The notes: generated by a model from the letters alone, not told the origin. A DNA stretch of 64,000 nt from JBFLVU01 sp964589625 (GCA_964589625.1 CAZPSH010000001.1:124001-188000); one strand, 5' to 3'; shown: positions 8,467-16,336, counted from the stretch's first letter. Translations and numbers: made by a program.

Positions 8467-9126
8467 ATGGGCGAGGTCGGACGTTCCTTCTTGGTCGTCA
8501 CGTTGGCCCGCCAAATGGGGGCAGGAGGGAGTTTCGTCGGCCGGAGGCTGGCCATGCGTCTTGGGTGCCGGTACCTGGACCGGGAAATCCTCCTCGAGGC
8601 CGCCCGTCGCCTCAAACGGGACCCAGAGGCCCTCGAATGTTTCGACGAGCGGCACCTCACGTTCTGGGAGCGCACCCGGATGGCCTACGCCTTCGGGACC
8701 CCCGAACCCCCGTACGCGCCCCCACCCGTAACCTTGGACGACATGAACCTCTTCGACAAGGAACGCGAGATCATGAGGGAGGCCGCCTCCCGGGGACCGG
8801 TGGTGATCGTGGGAAGGGCGGGCTTCGCCGTCCTGAAAGGGGAGCCGGGGCTGCTCGCGGTCTTCCTGCACGCGCCCATGGAGTACCGCATCCGTCGAAT
8901 CCAGAAGATCTACCATCTCGCCAACGCCGACGAGGCCCGAGACCTGATCCTCCAATCCGACCGGGACCGCGAACGCTTCATCCGGGCGGCCGCCGCCCTT
9001 CCGTGGCTGGACCTCTCTCAGTACCACCTGTCTCTGGACACGGGCCGGCTCGGAACGGGAGGGGCCATCGAGATCGTCTACCAGGCGGCCATGGAGGTGG
9101 CCCGGGGCTTGGCGCCCCCCGCCTAA
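8467..9126 (+). CDS. Cytidylate kinase-like family protein
   Basis: The 219-residue protein begins VVTLARQMGAGGSFVGRRLAMRLG, a P-loop arrangement seen in the cytidylate kinase-like family (PF13189), followed by YLDREILLEAARRL and GPVVIVGRAGFAVL. It is not the housekeeping Cmk, and the substrate of this family is unknown. The ATG at 8467 is preceded by GGGAGGCGGG; the upstream in-frame start at 8401 would add arginine-rich sequence and is rejected. It reads away from the SDR gene, with an SDR and a methyltransferase gene downstream. Confidence 0.82.
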   Translation: MGEVGRSFLVVTLARQMGAGGSFVGRRLAMRLGCRYLDREILLEAARRLKRDPEALECFDERHLTFWERTRMAYAFGTPEPPYAPPPVTLDDMNLFDKEREIMREAASRGPVVIVGRAGFAVLKGEPGLLAVFLHAPMEYRIRRIQKIYHLANADEARDLILQSDRDRERFIRAAAALPWLDLSQYHLSLDTGRLGTGGAIEIVYQAAMEVARGLAPPA

Positions 9127-9194
9127 TTTTCGGCGGACCTCCTCGCGCGCCCGAGGTTCCTGCGCTAGGATGGTGCCTCCATTCGGGAGGCGCC

Positions 9195-9983
9195 ATGAAC
9201 CTATCCAAATACGGGCCCTGGGCGGTGATTACGGGAGCCTCTGCCGGTCTGGGCGAGCAGTTCGCCCTCCAGCTCGCCTCCCACGGAATGAACCTGTTCC
9301 TCACGGCCAGGCGGGGGGATCGTTTGGAGGCCCTGGGGCGGGCCATCGGCGAATCCTCCTGCGTGGAGGTCCGGTTTCTCCCCCTGGATCTCGGCGCCCC
9401 GGGCGCAGCGGAGGCCCTGGACCGGGCCACGGAGAGCCTGGACGTGGGCCTGGTCGTGAACAACGCCGGGTTTGGGGGTATGGGGCGGTTCCTGGACCAG
9501 GACCTCGGTCGCCTGGCGGAGATGATTCGCCTCAATTGCCTCGCCGTGACCGAAGTGGCCCACCGGTTCGGCCGGCGGCTCCGGGCGCGGGGCAGGGGAG
9601 GTATGATCGTCGTGGCCTCCCTTGCGGGATTCCAGGCAACGCCCTACATGGGCTTGTATGGAGCCACGAAGGGCTTCGATCTCCTCTTGGGGGAGGCCCT
9701 TCATCACGAGTGGAAGGATTTCGGAGTGGACGTTCTCGTCTTGAACCCGGGATCCACCCGCACGGAGTTCGGGGCCGTCTCCGGGTCCACGGGGGGAGGG
9801 TATTCCATGGAGGCGCCCGGGGTGGTGGCCGCGGCCCTGCGCTCACTGGGCAGGCGGGCCTCCCTCGTAACGGGAATCCATAACAAGGCCGTTGTCCTGC
9901 TGGGGCGGGCCCTTCCAAGGAGGACCATTGTCCGCCTGGGGGCCTGGACGCTCAGGAGGATGACGCCGCCCGGGCGGCGCTGA
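9195..9983 (+). CDS. Short-chain dehydrogenase/reductase
   Basis: A 262-residue SDR with VITGASAGLGEQFALQLA, TARRGDRL, NNAGFGGMG, a catalytic serine in VASLAG, YGATKGFDLL (Tyr-Lys) and NPGSTRTEF. It resembles the DltE/YqjQ-like branch of uncharacterised SDRs. The carboxyl 50 residues (LVTGIHNKAVVLLGRALPRRTIVRLGAW) are hydrophobic and may touch the membrane. GGGAGG precedes the ATG, and a TAGGAT hexamer at 9166-9171 is a candidate -10. The methyltransferase gene starts 16 bases after its stop, so the two are likely one transcript. Confidence 0.87.
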   Translation: MNLSKYGPWAVITGASAGLGEQFALQLASHGMNLFLTARRGDRLEALGRAIGESSCVEVRFLPLDLGAPGAAEALDRATESLDVGLVVNNAGFGGMGRFLDQDLGRLAEMIRLNCLAVTEVAHRFGRRLRARGRGGMIVVASLAGFQATPYMGLYGATKGFDLLLGEALHHEWKDFGVDVLVLNPGSTRTEFGAVSGSTGGGYSMEAPGVVAAALRSLGRRASLVTGIHNKAVVLLGRALPRRTIVRLGAWTLRRMTPPGRR

Positions 9984-9999
9984 TGGAGGAATCCGCAGA

Positions 10000-10653
10000 A
10001 TGGCGGACGAACGGTCCCGCACCGGGGTCTCTTACCTGTCGGAGGAGATTCTGAAGTACGTCACCGGCGTGCATGCATCCCACGACGGCGCTCTGGAAAG
10101 GGCCTTCACGTCGCCAGAGCGGGAGGGGCTCCCCTCCATCCAAGTGGCCCCCTCGGAGGGGCGCCTTCTTCATCTGCTCCTGAGGCTCGTGGGAGCCTCC
10201 AAGGTGGTGGAGGTGGGCACTCTGGCGGGCTACTCCGCCATTTGGATGGCCAGAGCCCTTCCGCCCGGCGGCCGCCTCTGGACCCTCGAAGTGTCGGAGC
10301 GCCACGCCCGTGCCGCCCGGGCGAACCTCAAAGCGGCAGGTCTCACCAATCGCGTCACGGTCCTGCAGGGGGAGGCCTTGGGCGTTCTTCCCACGATCGA
10401 GCGCCACGGGCCTTTTGACGCCGTCTTTCTCGATGCGGACAAGGGAAACTACGCCCACTATGGGGCGTGGGCCGCGAAGCACGTCCGGCCTGGCGGGCTT
10501 CTTCTGGCGGACAACGCATTCTTCTTCGGGAGGCTGATGGAAGCCGGAAAGGAGGCGAAATCCGTTCGCCGCCTCCACGAAGAGAGCCGGAAGTGCTTCG
10601 AGACCGTATGCATCGGGACGGGGGACGGGCTTCTCGTGGGAGTCCGCCGCTGA
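10000..10653 (+). CDS. Class I SAM-dependent O-methyltransferase
   Basis: 217 residues of the caffeoyl-CoA/catechol O-methyltransferase family (Methyltransf_3). The SAM site is VVEVGTLAGYSAIWMA, with an acidic LWTLEVSERHARAARANL strand after it, DAVFLDADKGNY as the metal-binding Asp motif and GGLLLADNAFFFGR near the end. These enzymes methylate phenolic hydroxyls with a divalent metal. Its place just before an aromatic amino acid decarboxylase gene makes a role in aromatic metabolite modification plausible, which is inference. Confidence 0.9.
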   Translation: MADERSRTGVSYLSEEILKYVTGVHASHDGALERAFTSPEREGLPSIQVAPSEGRLLHLLLRLVGASKVVEVGTLAGYSAIWMARALPPGGRLWTLEVSERHARAARANLKAAGLTNRVTVLQGEALGVLPTIERHGPFDAVFLDADKGNYAHYGAWAAKHVRPGGLLLADNAFFFGRLMEAGKEAKSVRRLHEESRKCFETVCIGTGDGLLVGVRR

Positions 10654-10677
10654 GCCGCTTTTGCGGAGGAATCGTGG

Positions 10678-12120
10678 ATGGATGAGCCGAAGGAACTGCA
10701 CATGACGTCGGAGGAATTCAGGAGGCACGGCCACGCCCTCGTGGACTGGGTGGCCGACTACTGGGATCGGGTGGAGACGCTCCCCGTCCTTTCTCGGGTC
10801 CGTCCCGGAGAGATCCGGCGGCGCCTGCCCCCCCATCCCCCTCCGTCAGGGGAGGCCTTCGAGTCGGTCCTCTCTGACCTGGATTCCATCATCCTACCCG
10901 GCATCACCCACTGGCAGTCGCCGAACTTCTTCGCCTATTTCCCAGCCAATGCCTCCGGGCCCTCCGTCCTCGGGGAACTGGTGTCGGCCGGATTGGGCGT
11001 TCAAGGGATGCTCTGGTCCACGAGCCCGGCGTGCACAGAACTGGAGACCCACGTCCTGGACTGGATGGCCGAGATGACCGGCCTGCCCGAATCCTTCCTG
11101 TCCACCGAGACGGGTGGGGGAGTCCTGCAGGACTCGGCCTCCAGCGCCGCCCTTTGCGCCATGATCGCGGCGAGAGAGAAGGCCACGGGAGGGGCCTCCA
11201 ACCTCAAGGGGTGCGACGGGCGTCTGACGGCCTACGCCTCGACGGAGGCCCATTCGTCCCTCCACAAGGCGGCCGGAATCGCGGGCATCGGGAGGGAAAA
11301 CCACCGCCTTCTTCCTCCCGATGGGGCGTTGAGGCTGGATCCCCTCGTCCTTCGAGAGGCCGTGCGCGCGGACCGGGCCGCCGGCCTGAGGCCTTTCTTT
11401 GTCACCGCCACCGTCGGGACCACCTCCACGAACGCCATGGACCCCTTATCCGCCATTGGCGAAGTGTGCCGTTCGGAGGGGCTGTGGCTCCACGTGGATG
11501 GAGCCATGTCGGGTTCGGCCGCCATTTGCCCCGAGTTCCGCACCCACCTTCAGGGGATCGAACTCGCCGACAGCTACTGCTTCAACCCCCACAAGTGGCT
11601 CTTCACGAACTTCGACTGTGACTGTTTTTATGTCGCCGACCGGGCGGCCCTCATCCACGCCCTGTCCATTCTGCCCGAATACCTCCGAAACCGGGCCACG
11701 GAATCCGGAGCGGTCCTCGACTACCGGGACTGGCAGGTGCCATTGGGGCGCAGGTTCCGGGCGTTGAAACTCTGGTTCGTGATTCGCCACTACGGCGTGG
11801 AAGGCCTGCAGGCCCTGGTGCGCCACCACGTGGACCTGGCCCGCCGTTTCGCGGGCTGGGTGCGCGATTCGGAGAATTTTGAGCTCGTCGTGGAGCCCCC
11901 ATTAAACCTCGTTTGCTTCCGCCACCGGGGGGGAGACGCGGCCAACCAAGCGATCCTCGACCGCGTCAACGGGGAGGGACGGATCTTCCTGACGCACACG
12001 AAAGTGGCCGGCGCCCTCGCGCTGCGCCTGAGCGTCGGGCAGACCCACACCGAACTCAGGCACGTCGAATCGGCGTGGGCGGCCATCCAGAGGGCCGCGC
12101 GCGGCTTCCGCGCACCCTGA
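10678..12120 (+). CDS. Aromatic-L-amino-acid decarboxylase (group II, PLP)
   Basis: 480 residues, the usual length for DOPA/tryptophan decarboxylases. The PLP-binding lysine is in CFNPHKWLFTNFDCD, the stacking histidine in STEAHSSLHKAA, and the substrate-side region HWQSPNFFAYFPANAS matches the family. WLHVDGAMSGSA supplies the Asp contacting the pyridine nitrogen. It would convert an aromatic amino acid to its amine plus CO2 in the cytoplasm; whether Tyr, DOPA, Trp or Phe is preferred cannot be read from the sequence. It follows the O-methyltransferase gene by 24 bases. Confidence 0.9.
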   Translation: MDEPKELHMTSEEFRRHGHALVDWVADYWDRVETLPVLSRVRPGEIRRRLPPHPPPSGEAFESVLSDLDSIILPGITHWQSPNFFAYFPANASGPSVLGELVSAGLGVQGMLWSTSPACTELETHVLDWMAEMTGLPESFLSTETGGGVLQDSASSAALCAMIAAREKATGGASNLKGCDGRLTAYASTEAHSSLHKAAGIAGIGRENHRLLPPDGALRLDPLVLREAVRADRAAGLRPFFVTATVGTTSTNAMDPLSAIGEVCRSEGLWLHVDGAMSGSAAICPEFRTHLQGIELADSYCFNPHKWLFTNFDCDCFYVADRAALIHALSILPEYLRNRATESGAVLDYRDWQVPLGRRFRALKLWFVIRHYGVEGLQALVRHHVDLARRFAGWVRDSENFELVVEPPLNLVCFRHRGGDAANQAILDRVNGEGRIFLTHTKVAGALALRLSVGQTHTELRHVESAWAAIQRAARGFRAP

Positions 12121-12228
12121 GGAGGAGAGCATGGGCCTTGCCGTGGCCTGGCGGGTGCGGTAGATTCGGCTCAGCACATTCGAGTCACGGCGGTCTTGGT
12201 CCCGGAGCGGGGCAAGGAAAGAGGGCCC

Positions 12229-12472
12229 TTGGAAGATTACACGGTCCACTGCGCCACGTGCAGAAACCCCTTAACTGGACGGGCGGGAGATGGCCCGGCG
12301 CCTCAAGGACGATCCCGAGACGCGGCACATCCGTGTCGCCGTAATAACGAGCATTTACACGGCCGCCAAGTACCGCGTGGAGGCGCTCAAGGTCTTCCAC
12401 GTGGACGATTATCTTCTCAAGCCCCTCGAACTGTCGGAATTGCAGGCGCTCCTGACCCGGCACATCGGCTAG
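12229..12472 (+). pseudogene. Response-regulator remnant with core deleted
   Basis: The 3' part encodes LDGREMARRLKDDPETRHIRVAVITS and VFHVDDYLLKPLELSELQALL, the second half of a CheY-like receiver domain including the conserved switch Thr/Ser and Lys. The first half with the phosphoacceptor aspartate is absent. Just upstream in another frame is a short amino end, LEDYTVHCATCRNPLTG, with a CxxC motif and a TTG start after AAAGAGGG, as in receiver proteins with an N-terminal zinc ribbon. A TAA separates the two frames near 12272. This looks like one gene whose middle was lost. Confidence 0.6.
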
Positions 12473-12512
12473 CAGACAGGACCACGAACCGGTCTGGAAG
12501 GCCCCGCACGCC

Positions 12513-12541
12513 TTGTGAGCGGGGGAACTCTCGGGTATGCT
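12513..12541 (+). promoter_or_regulatory. Probable sigma-70-type promoter of nrnA-elbB
   Basis: TTGTGA at 12513-12518 and TATGCT at 12536-12541 are separated by 17 bases. The start codon of the phosphoesterase gene lies 24 bases after the -10 hexamer, giving a leader of about 17 nt. Confidence 0.5.
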
Positions 12542-12564
12542 GATGCGTCACTCGAGGAGCCCGC

Positions 12565-13554
12565 ATGCACCGTTCCGCCGGCGAGATTGACCTTCTCAGG
12601 AGCCACCGGAAGTTTGTCCTGACCACCCACATCTCCTCCGACGGCGACGGCGTGGGCAGCGAACTGGCCCTCGCGCGCGGCCTGTGGTCCCTGGGGTGCG
12701 ACGTGGCCGTTATCAACCCGACCCCCCTTCCCGCCAACCTCCACTTTCTCTTGAGGCACCCGAAGGAGATCTGGATCCTGAAGGAACTCCGCGACCCCGA
12801 GCGCCACTTCGCCGGTGCCCTCACCGTAGTGCTCGACATGGGCGCCTTCGACCGCTTGGGCGGCATGCTGAACCTGGCGCGCAGGAGCGACGGCATCCTC
12901 GTGGTGGATCACCACCGGATGGAGCGGGTGGAGGGCGTCCGCTACCTCCTCGACGCCACGGCCTGTGCGACGGGGGAGGTCACGGCAAGAATCCTGGAGG
13001 ATCTGGGGATTCCCCTCACTCGCGACCTGGCCGAGCCGCTCTACGTCGCCATCCACACGGATACGGGGGGCTTTCGGTATCCCGGCGTGACTCCCGCCAC
13101 GCACCGGCTCGTGGCGGGATTCCTGGAGGCCGGCGTGGATCCCCAAAGGGTCTATACGGAGCTTTACGAACGCGTGAGCGCCCTGCGGCTCCGCCTGACG
13201 GGCGAAATCCTCAGCACTCTGCGGGTCTCGCCCGGAGGCCGCGTGGCCTGGATCCAGGTCACACAGAAGATGCTTCGAGAGACGGGCGCTTCGTTCGAAG
13301 ACGCGGACGACCTGGTGAATTACACGCTACTCATCGACGGCGTCTCCGCCGGATTCTATTTCAAGGAGCTCGGGCCCGCGGCCACCAAGGTATCCTGCCG
13401 CTCGCGGGGGGCCTTTCCCATCGATCGCTTCGTTTCCCGCTGGGGCGGGGGAGGCCACCCCAACGCCGCCGGCGTCCGCCTGGACCTCTCCCTTCAGGAG
13501 GCCATCGAAACTCTCGTTCCGGCGGCCCTGAAGGCCCTCGAGGAGGGCTCGTGA
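12565..13554 (+). CDS. nrnA: DHH/DHHA1 phosphoesterase, NrnA-type oligoribonuclease
   Basis: Bifunctional NrnA enzymes degrade short oligoribonucleotides and dephosphorylate pAp, using Mn2+. The 329-residue protein carries THISSDGDGVGSELAL (DHH motif I), VVLDMGAFDRLG (II), VVDHHRMERVEG (the DHH signature, III), HTDTGGFRYPG (IV) and the DHHA1 glycine loop GGGGHPNAAG. The start follows CTCGAGGAGC. The stop overlaps the GTG of the next gene, so the two are translationally coupled. Confidence 0.9.
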   Translation: MHRSAGEIDLLRSHRKFVLTTHISSDGDGVGSELALARGLWSLGCDVAVINPTPLPANLHFLLRHPKEIWILKELRDPERHFAGALTVVLDMGAFDRLGGMLNLARRSDGILVVDHHRMERVEGVRYLLDATACATGEVTARILEDLGIPLTRDLAEPLYVAIHTDTGGFRYPGVTPATHRLVAGFLEAGVDPQRVYTELYERVSALRLRLTGEILSTLRVSPGGRVAWIQVTQKMLRETGASFEDADDLVNYTLLIDGVSAGFYFKELGPAATKVSCRSRGAFPIDRFVSRWGGGGHPNAAGVRLDLSLQEAIETLVPAALKALEEGS

Positions 13555-14174
13555 AACGCCGCGTGGGCGTCCTCCTTGCCGGGTGCGGCGCCCTGGACGG
13601 GACGGACCCCTTCGAAGCCGTCTTCACCTTCGAGGCGATCCAAGAACTGGGTCACGAGGCCGTTCCGGTCGTGGCGGATCTGGAGCAAATGCACGTGGTG
13701 GACCACACCTCGGGGGACGAACTACCAGGCCCGACCCGCCGGATGGCCCAGGAGTCCGGCCGCCTCGCCTTCGGAAGGTTGTTTTATATCAGAGACTTGG
13801 CGCCATCGCTTCTGGACGCCATCGTGATTCCCGGCGGTCAGGGGGCGGTCAAAAACTTGCTTTCGAACTTCGGAGCGCCCGAGTCTCCCCGGGTGCCCCC
13901 CGACATCCGGGTCTTCCTTGAATCTCTCCACACGGCCGGGGGCGCCATAGGCGCCCTTTCCCTCGGCGAATTCGTCCTGAACGCGGTCTTCGAGCCCGGC
14001 CCAGATCAACCCGGGAGCCTCGAACTCGATGCCGGGGCCGTCTGGTCGGATCCCGTTCGCCGTCTTGCCCTCGCACCAGGCCATCTGATTCAATCGTCTC
14101 TGCCCGATCTGCGGAAGGGCGTCCGGGCTCTCGTTTCCGTCCTGGTCCAGATGGCCGAGGCTTCTAGACCTTGA
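13551..14174 (+). CDS. ElbB-like DJ-1/PfpI superfamily protein lacking the nucleophile Cys
   Basis: 207 residues, collinear with ElbB (isoprenoid biosynthesis glyoxalase): VGVLLAGCGALDGTDPFEAVFTFEAI at the start, then VVDHTSGD, DAIVIPGGQGAVKNLLSNF and a late LAPGHLIQSSL segment. In E. coli ElbB the nucleophile elbow reads GFMCIAP; here the aligned stretch is GALSLGEF, so serine replaces cysteine and the following Ala-Pro is lost. The conserved glutamate-type position near the start is kept (FEAVFT). It may be a non-glyoxalase relative. The GTG start at 13551 overlaps the previous stop by GTGA. Confidence 0.75.
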   Translation: MKRRVGVLLAGCGALDGTDPFEAVFTFEAIQELGHEAVPVVADLEQMHVVDHTSGDELPGPTRRMAQESGRLAFGRLFYIRDLAPSLLDAIVIPGGQGAVKNLLSNFGAPESPRVPPDIRVFLESLHTAGGAIGALSLGEFVLNAVFEPGPDQPGSLELDAGAVWSDPVRRLALAPGHLIQSSLPDLRKGVRALVSVLVQMAEASRP

Positions 14175-14519
14175 GTCTTACGGTGCACCGGTTGGAAAGA
14201 ATGCATGCCTTTGCAGCTCTGTCTGGCACGATTCTTTACAAGTGACCTCAAGGATATCTCGAGCCGATTCGCGCTCTACAACCTCGCTCCTGTACAAGTA
14301 GTGCCGTTACAATAGGCACTTGTGTTAACTATTCTAATGTTCGCTGTTATCAATAGTTATCCATCTACCTCATTATAGTGACGGAATCTGACCCTAAGGA
14401 TACCGATTCTAAAAACCCACATATTCATCTAAAAGCGGTATCGTCGCGACCCCGGAGACGCTCGGGTAGAAGGAAACTGGAGGAGGGACGGGGGGGCCAG
14501 GAGGGATCGGGGCGCCAGG
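14175..14519. other. AT-richer intergenic segment with two inverted repeats
   Basis: No gene is seen in this 345-base stretch, which is visibly poorer in GC than its neighbours between about 14180 and 14450. It contains an imperfect palindrome (ACAAG-TAG-TGCC at 14294-14305 facing GGCACTTGT at 14315-14323) and a perfect 8-bp inverted repeat, TAACTATT at 14326-14333 and AATAGTTA at 14352-14359. Beyond it, 14485-14512 is a G-run cluster on the plus strand. Confidence 0.6.
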
Positions 14520-14891
14520 TTAGGGGAGAGGCTTGGCCACGAGCCCTTCAAATCGAAGGGAATTCTCCGACTCTCCCGGCGAAAGGCGCAGGCCCAGACC
14601 CGTCCCCTTGGGCTCGAGTTCCACACACTCCACTGTACCCCCGGCGTTGGCTATGGCAACCGGCGTCAGAAAGGCCTCAACGGAGGGGGCTTGGATGGCC
14701 GAGGCCCCATGCAGGCCCAGGAACTCCCTTGAAATACAGCAAAGCAACTCCACCCGACCCGCCTCGCTGGCAGGGAAGGTGACGCTCGCAACCATCAACC
14801 GATCCACAGGTTCAACCTCACTCCCGCGACAGAGGACGGACATTCCGCGGATCCCTGGCGCACACTGGACGGCCCCCCAGGGGACCTCCAC
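14520..14891 (-). CDS. Hypothetical protein of an orphan island
   Basis: A 123-residue open frame with no family I recognise. The composition (RVELLCCISREFLGLHGAS, TGLGLRLSPGESENSLRF) is protein-like, while the opposite-strand frame is arginine/proline rich and looks like a shadow. Third-position GC is lower than in neighbouring genes. The GTG start at 14891 lacks a clear ribosome site; an ATG 16 codons in (GMSVLCRG) is an alternative. An AT-rich stretch at 14965-15003 upstream could hold its promoter. Confidence 0.4.
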   Translation of the reverse strand: MEVPWGAVQCAPGIRGMSVLCRGSEVEPVDRLMVASVTFPASEAGRVELLCCISREFLGLHGASAIQAPSVEAFLTPVAIANAGGTVECVELEPKGTGLGLRLSPGESENSLRFEGLVAKPLP

Positions 14892-15023
14892 GCGCAGGTT
14901 TTAGGCTACGCGCCCGGGCTCGCCGTGGCAAGAATGGCCCAGTCGAGCCTGAATGCCCCTTTAACCCTCTAGAAATTTAACATAATATATCTTATCAGAC
15001 ACGATTAGACCCCCAAGCGCACC

Positions 15024-15248
15024 TCAGGCCTTTCCTTCACCCTCGTCCTCCCGGGGCTCTGCATCTTTGAGTCCGCCGGTCCTGGGCTCGTCGCCGGCGA
15101 TGGCCTCGATCCCATCATCGATCACCTCGGGTACGCTTTGGAGATCCGCCCACTCCTGCCACTCATCCGTGGACCGCGGGACCGTCAAGATCCCTTGGCG
15201 GCCGGCTTCCCGAACGCCCGCCTCCTTCCGGATCGGTGTCCTGATCAT
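15024..15248 (-). CDS. Small acidic hypothetical protein with its own promoter
   Basis: 74 residues, not recognised, acidic at the end (EPREDEGEGKA), with a tryptophan pair in STDEWQEWADL. The start is very well supported: AAAGGAGGT lies six bases before the ATG, and a TTGCCC-17-TATATA promoter lies about 44 bases upstream. It is transcribed after, and separately from, the suf operon, whose terminator is just beyond its promoter. Confidence 0.65.
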   Translation of the reverse strand: MIRTPIRKEAGVREAGRQGILTVPRSTDEWQEWADLQSVPEVIDDGIEAIAGDEPRTGGLKDAEPREDEGEGKA

Positions 15249-15291
15249 GGCGCACCTCCTTTCTGCTCGGCCCTTCCATCTTCTAAGCCTT

Positions 15292-15320
15292 TATATAGGC
15301 TCCGCGTCCGCCGAGGGCAA
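15292..15320 (-). promoter_or_regulatory. Promoter for the 74-residue acidic protein
   Basis: On the minus strand TTGCCC (15315-15320) is followed after exactly 17 bases by TATATA (15292-15297). An AGCCT-N6-AGGCT palindrome overlaps the -10 region and could bind a regulator. Confidence 0.55.
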
Positions 15321-15330
15321 GCAGGACGCT

Positions 15331-15369
15331 CCTAAAAACCAACGAGGGAATCCGTCGCGGATTCCCTCG
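15331..15369 (-). terminator. Intrinsic terminator at the end of the suf operon
   Basis: A perfect 12-bp stem, CGAGGGAATCCG at 15343-15354 pairing with 15358-15369 around a 3-nt loop, is followed on the minus strand by TTGGTTTTTAGG. It lies 50 bases after the fmdB-like stop, so it ends the eleven-gene transcript. Confidence 0.88.
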
Positions 15370-15419
15370 CATGGGATTGCCAGTTGGAGGGCGCCCACGG
15401 CGCCCAGGACTCAGCCCGC

Positions 15420-15638
15420 TCAGCGAAAGCCCCCGGCCCCACAGGCGGCCGCTTTCCCCGCCGAACCGCAGGACGCGCTGGCGGCGGCGGCCACGCCCAC
15501 GGAGCCCGGCGCGGAAATGAGCTTTTCGGGTTCGGGCGTCCCGCAGTTCGGGCAGGGCGGTTTCGGCGCCTCCCGATTCAACACGATCTTTTCGAAGGTT
15601 ACCCCGCATTGTTTGCAGTGATACTCAAAGATAGGCAT
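15420..15638 (-). CDS. FmdB family zinc-ribbon protein
   Basis: 72 residues. The start MPIFEYHCKQCGVTFEKIV with a second pair CPNCGTPEPEKLIS is the FmdB/CxxC zinc-ribbon signature (four zinc-binding cysteines). The tail is alanine/glycine rich with extra cysteines (SCGSAGKAAACGAGG). The family is often called regulatory, but its function is not established. It is the last gene of the suf operon, 35 bases after thioredoxin. Confidence 0.88.
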   Translation of the reverse strand: MPIFEYHCKQCGVTFEKIVLNREAPKPPCPNCGTPEPEKLISAPGSVGVAAAASASCGSAGKAAACGAGGFR

Positions 15639-15673
15639 ACCCAGCGCCTTTCCGGTATTTGAATCTCCCCATC

Positions 15674-16000
15674 TCAGACCGACTTGTCAAGAAGCCCCTT
15701 GAGGGCGGCCTTGGACAGGGCGCCCACGTGCTGCTGGGCCACCTGTCCCCCTTTGAAGATCAGGAGCGACGGAATGGCCATGATCCCGTACCGCGCGGCC
15801 GTCATTTGGTTGTCGTCCACGTTGAGCTTGGTGAATTTCACCTTGTCCGACATCTCCCGTGATAGCTCCTCCACCACGGGGGCCACCATGCGGCAGGGGC
15901 CGCACCAGGGCGCCCAGAAATCCACCAAGACGGGCAAGGCCGAATCCAGCACCTCGCTCTGAAAATTCGCGTCCCCCACTTCAATCACATTCCCGGCCAT
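15674..16000 (-). CDS. trxA: Thioredoxin
   Basis: 108 residues with the redox centre FWAPWCGPCRMVAP at about 25-38 and the cis-proline segment MAIPSLLIFKGG, as in E. coli TrxA. It reduces protein disulfides in the cytoplasm with thioredoxin reductase. AAGGAGGT lies seven bases before the ATG at 16000; the GTG one codon earlier is too close to it. Sitting in a suf operon, it may keep cluster-assembly thiols reduced; that link is inference. Confidence 0.94.
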   Translation of the reverse strand: MAGNVIEVGDANFQSEVLDSALPVLVDFWAPWCGPCRMVAPVVEELSREMSDKVKFTKLNVDDNQMTAARYGIMAIPSLLIFKGGQVAQQHVGALSKAALKGLLDKSV

Positions 16001-16058
16001 CACCAGACCTCCTTGCTTCTTCCTTGGGACCGGACCCGGCCCCGCACGATGCGGACAT

Positions 16059-16154
16059 TCAAGTACTTACGCCCAGTTTCGGCAGAAGATAACGGTTCAG
16101 GACAAACCACCCGCCGAGGACGAGCGCGAAGACGATCCACTCTTTTGCGCTCAA
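16059..16154 (-). CDS. 31-residue single-span membrane peptide
   Basis: A short frame starting at a TTG that overlaps the DUF2892 stop (AATTGA) encodes SAKEWIVFALVLGGWFVLN followed by RYLLPKLGVST and a stop. It has one membrane helix with a lysine/glutamate amino end and a basic RY/K carboxyl end. The overlap suggests translational coupling to the upstream membrane protein. The TTG start is unusual and the reading is by eye, but the composition is far from random. Confidence 0.6.
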   Translation of the reverse strand: MSAKEWIVFALVLGGWFVLNRYLLPKLGVST

Positions 16155-16336
16155 TTCAGCCCCGCTTTCCGGAGGATCCACATCATGGGGCACCAGTTCG
16201 TAAAGGAGGACTGGAGCAGGTTAAGCCCCACGAAGGCCGTGAAGGCGTAGAAGCCCGGGTGAACCCAGTAGCCTAGGGCCACCGAGAGCACCACGAAAAA
16301 CCCGCCAATTCCCCGAAGAACCCGATCTACCGTCAT
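16151..16336 (-). CDS. DUF2892 membrane protein
   Basis: 61 residues with two hydrophobic segments and the DUF2892 signature LLQSSFTNWCPMMWILRKAG, also found as the carboxyl part of the YgaP rhodanese. The family is linked to sulfur handling, which fits a place after sufS. AAGGGG precedes the ATG at 16336. The conserved cysteine in NWCPM is kept. Confidence 0.85.
   Translation of the reverse strand: MTVDRVLRGIGGFFVVLSVALGYWVHPGFYAFTAFVGLNLLQSSFTNWCPMMWILRKAGLN

Noticed and set aside
7386..9983. A very long plus-strand open frame of 865 codons
   Set aside because: Only its last 262 codons make a real protein (SDR). The earlier part is proline/arginine/glycine rich and antiparallel to a clear SDR gene and in a different frame from the kinase-like gene.
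14485..14512. G-quadruplex candidate (several G runs)
   Set aside because: Such runs are frequent by chance at this base composition and there is no link to a promoter or origin.
14378..14782. Plus-strand ORF of 134 codons opposite the orphan gene
   Set aside because: Proline/arginine-rich composition and no ribosome site; the minus-strand frame over the same bases looks more like protein.
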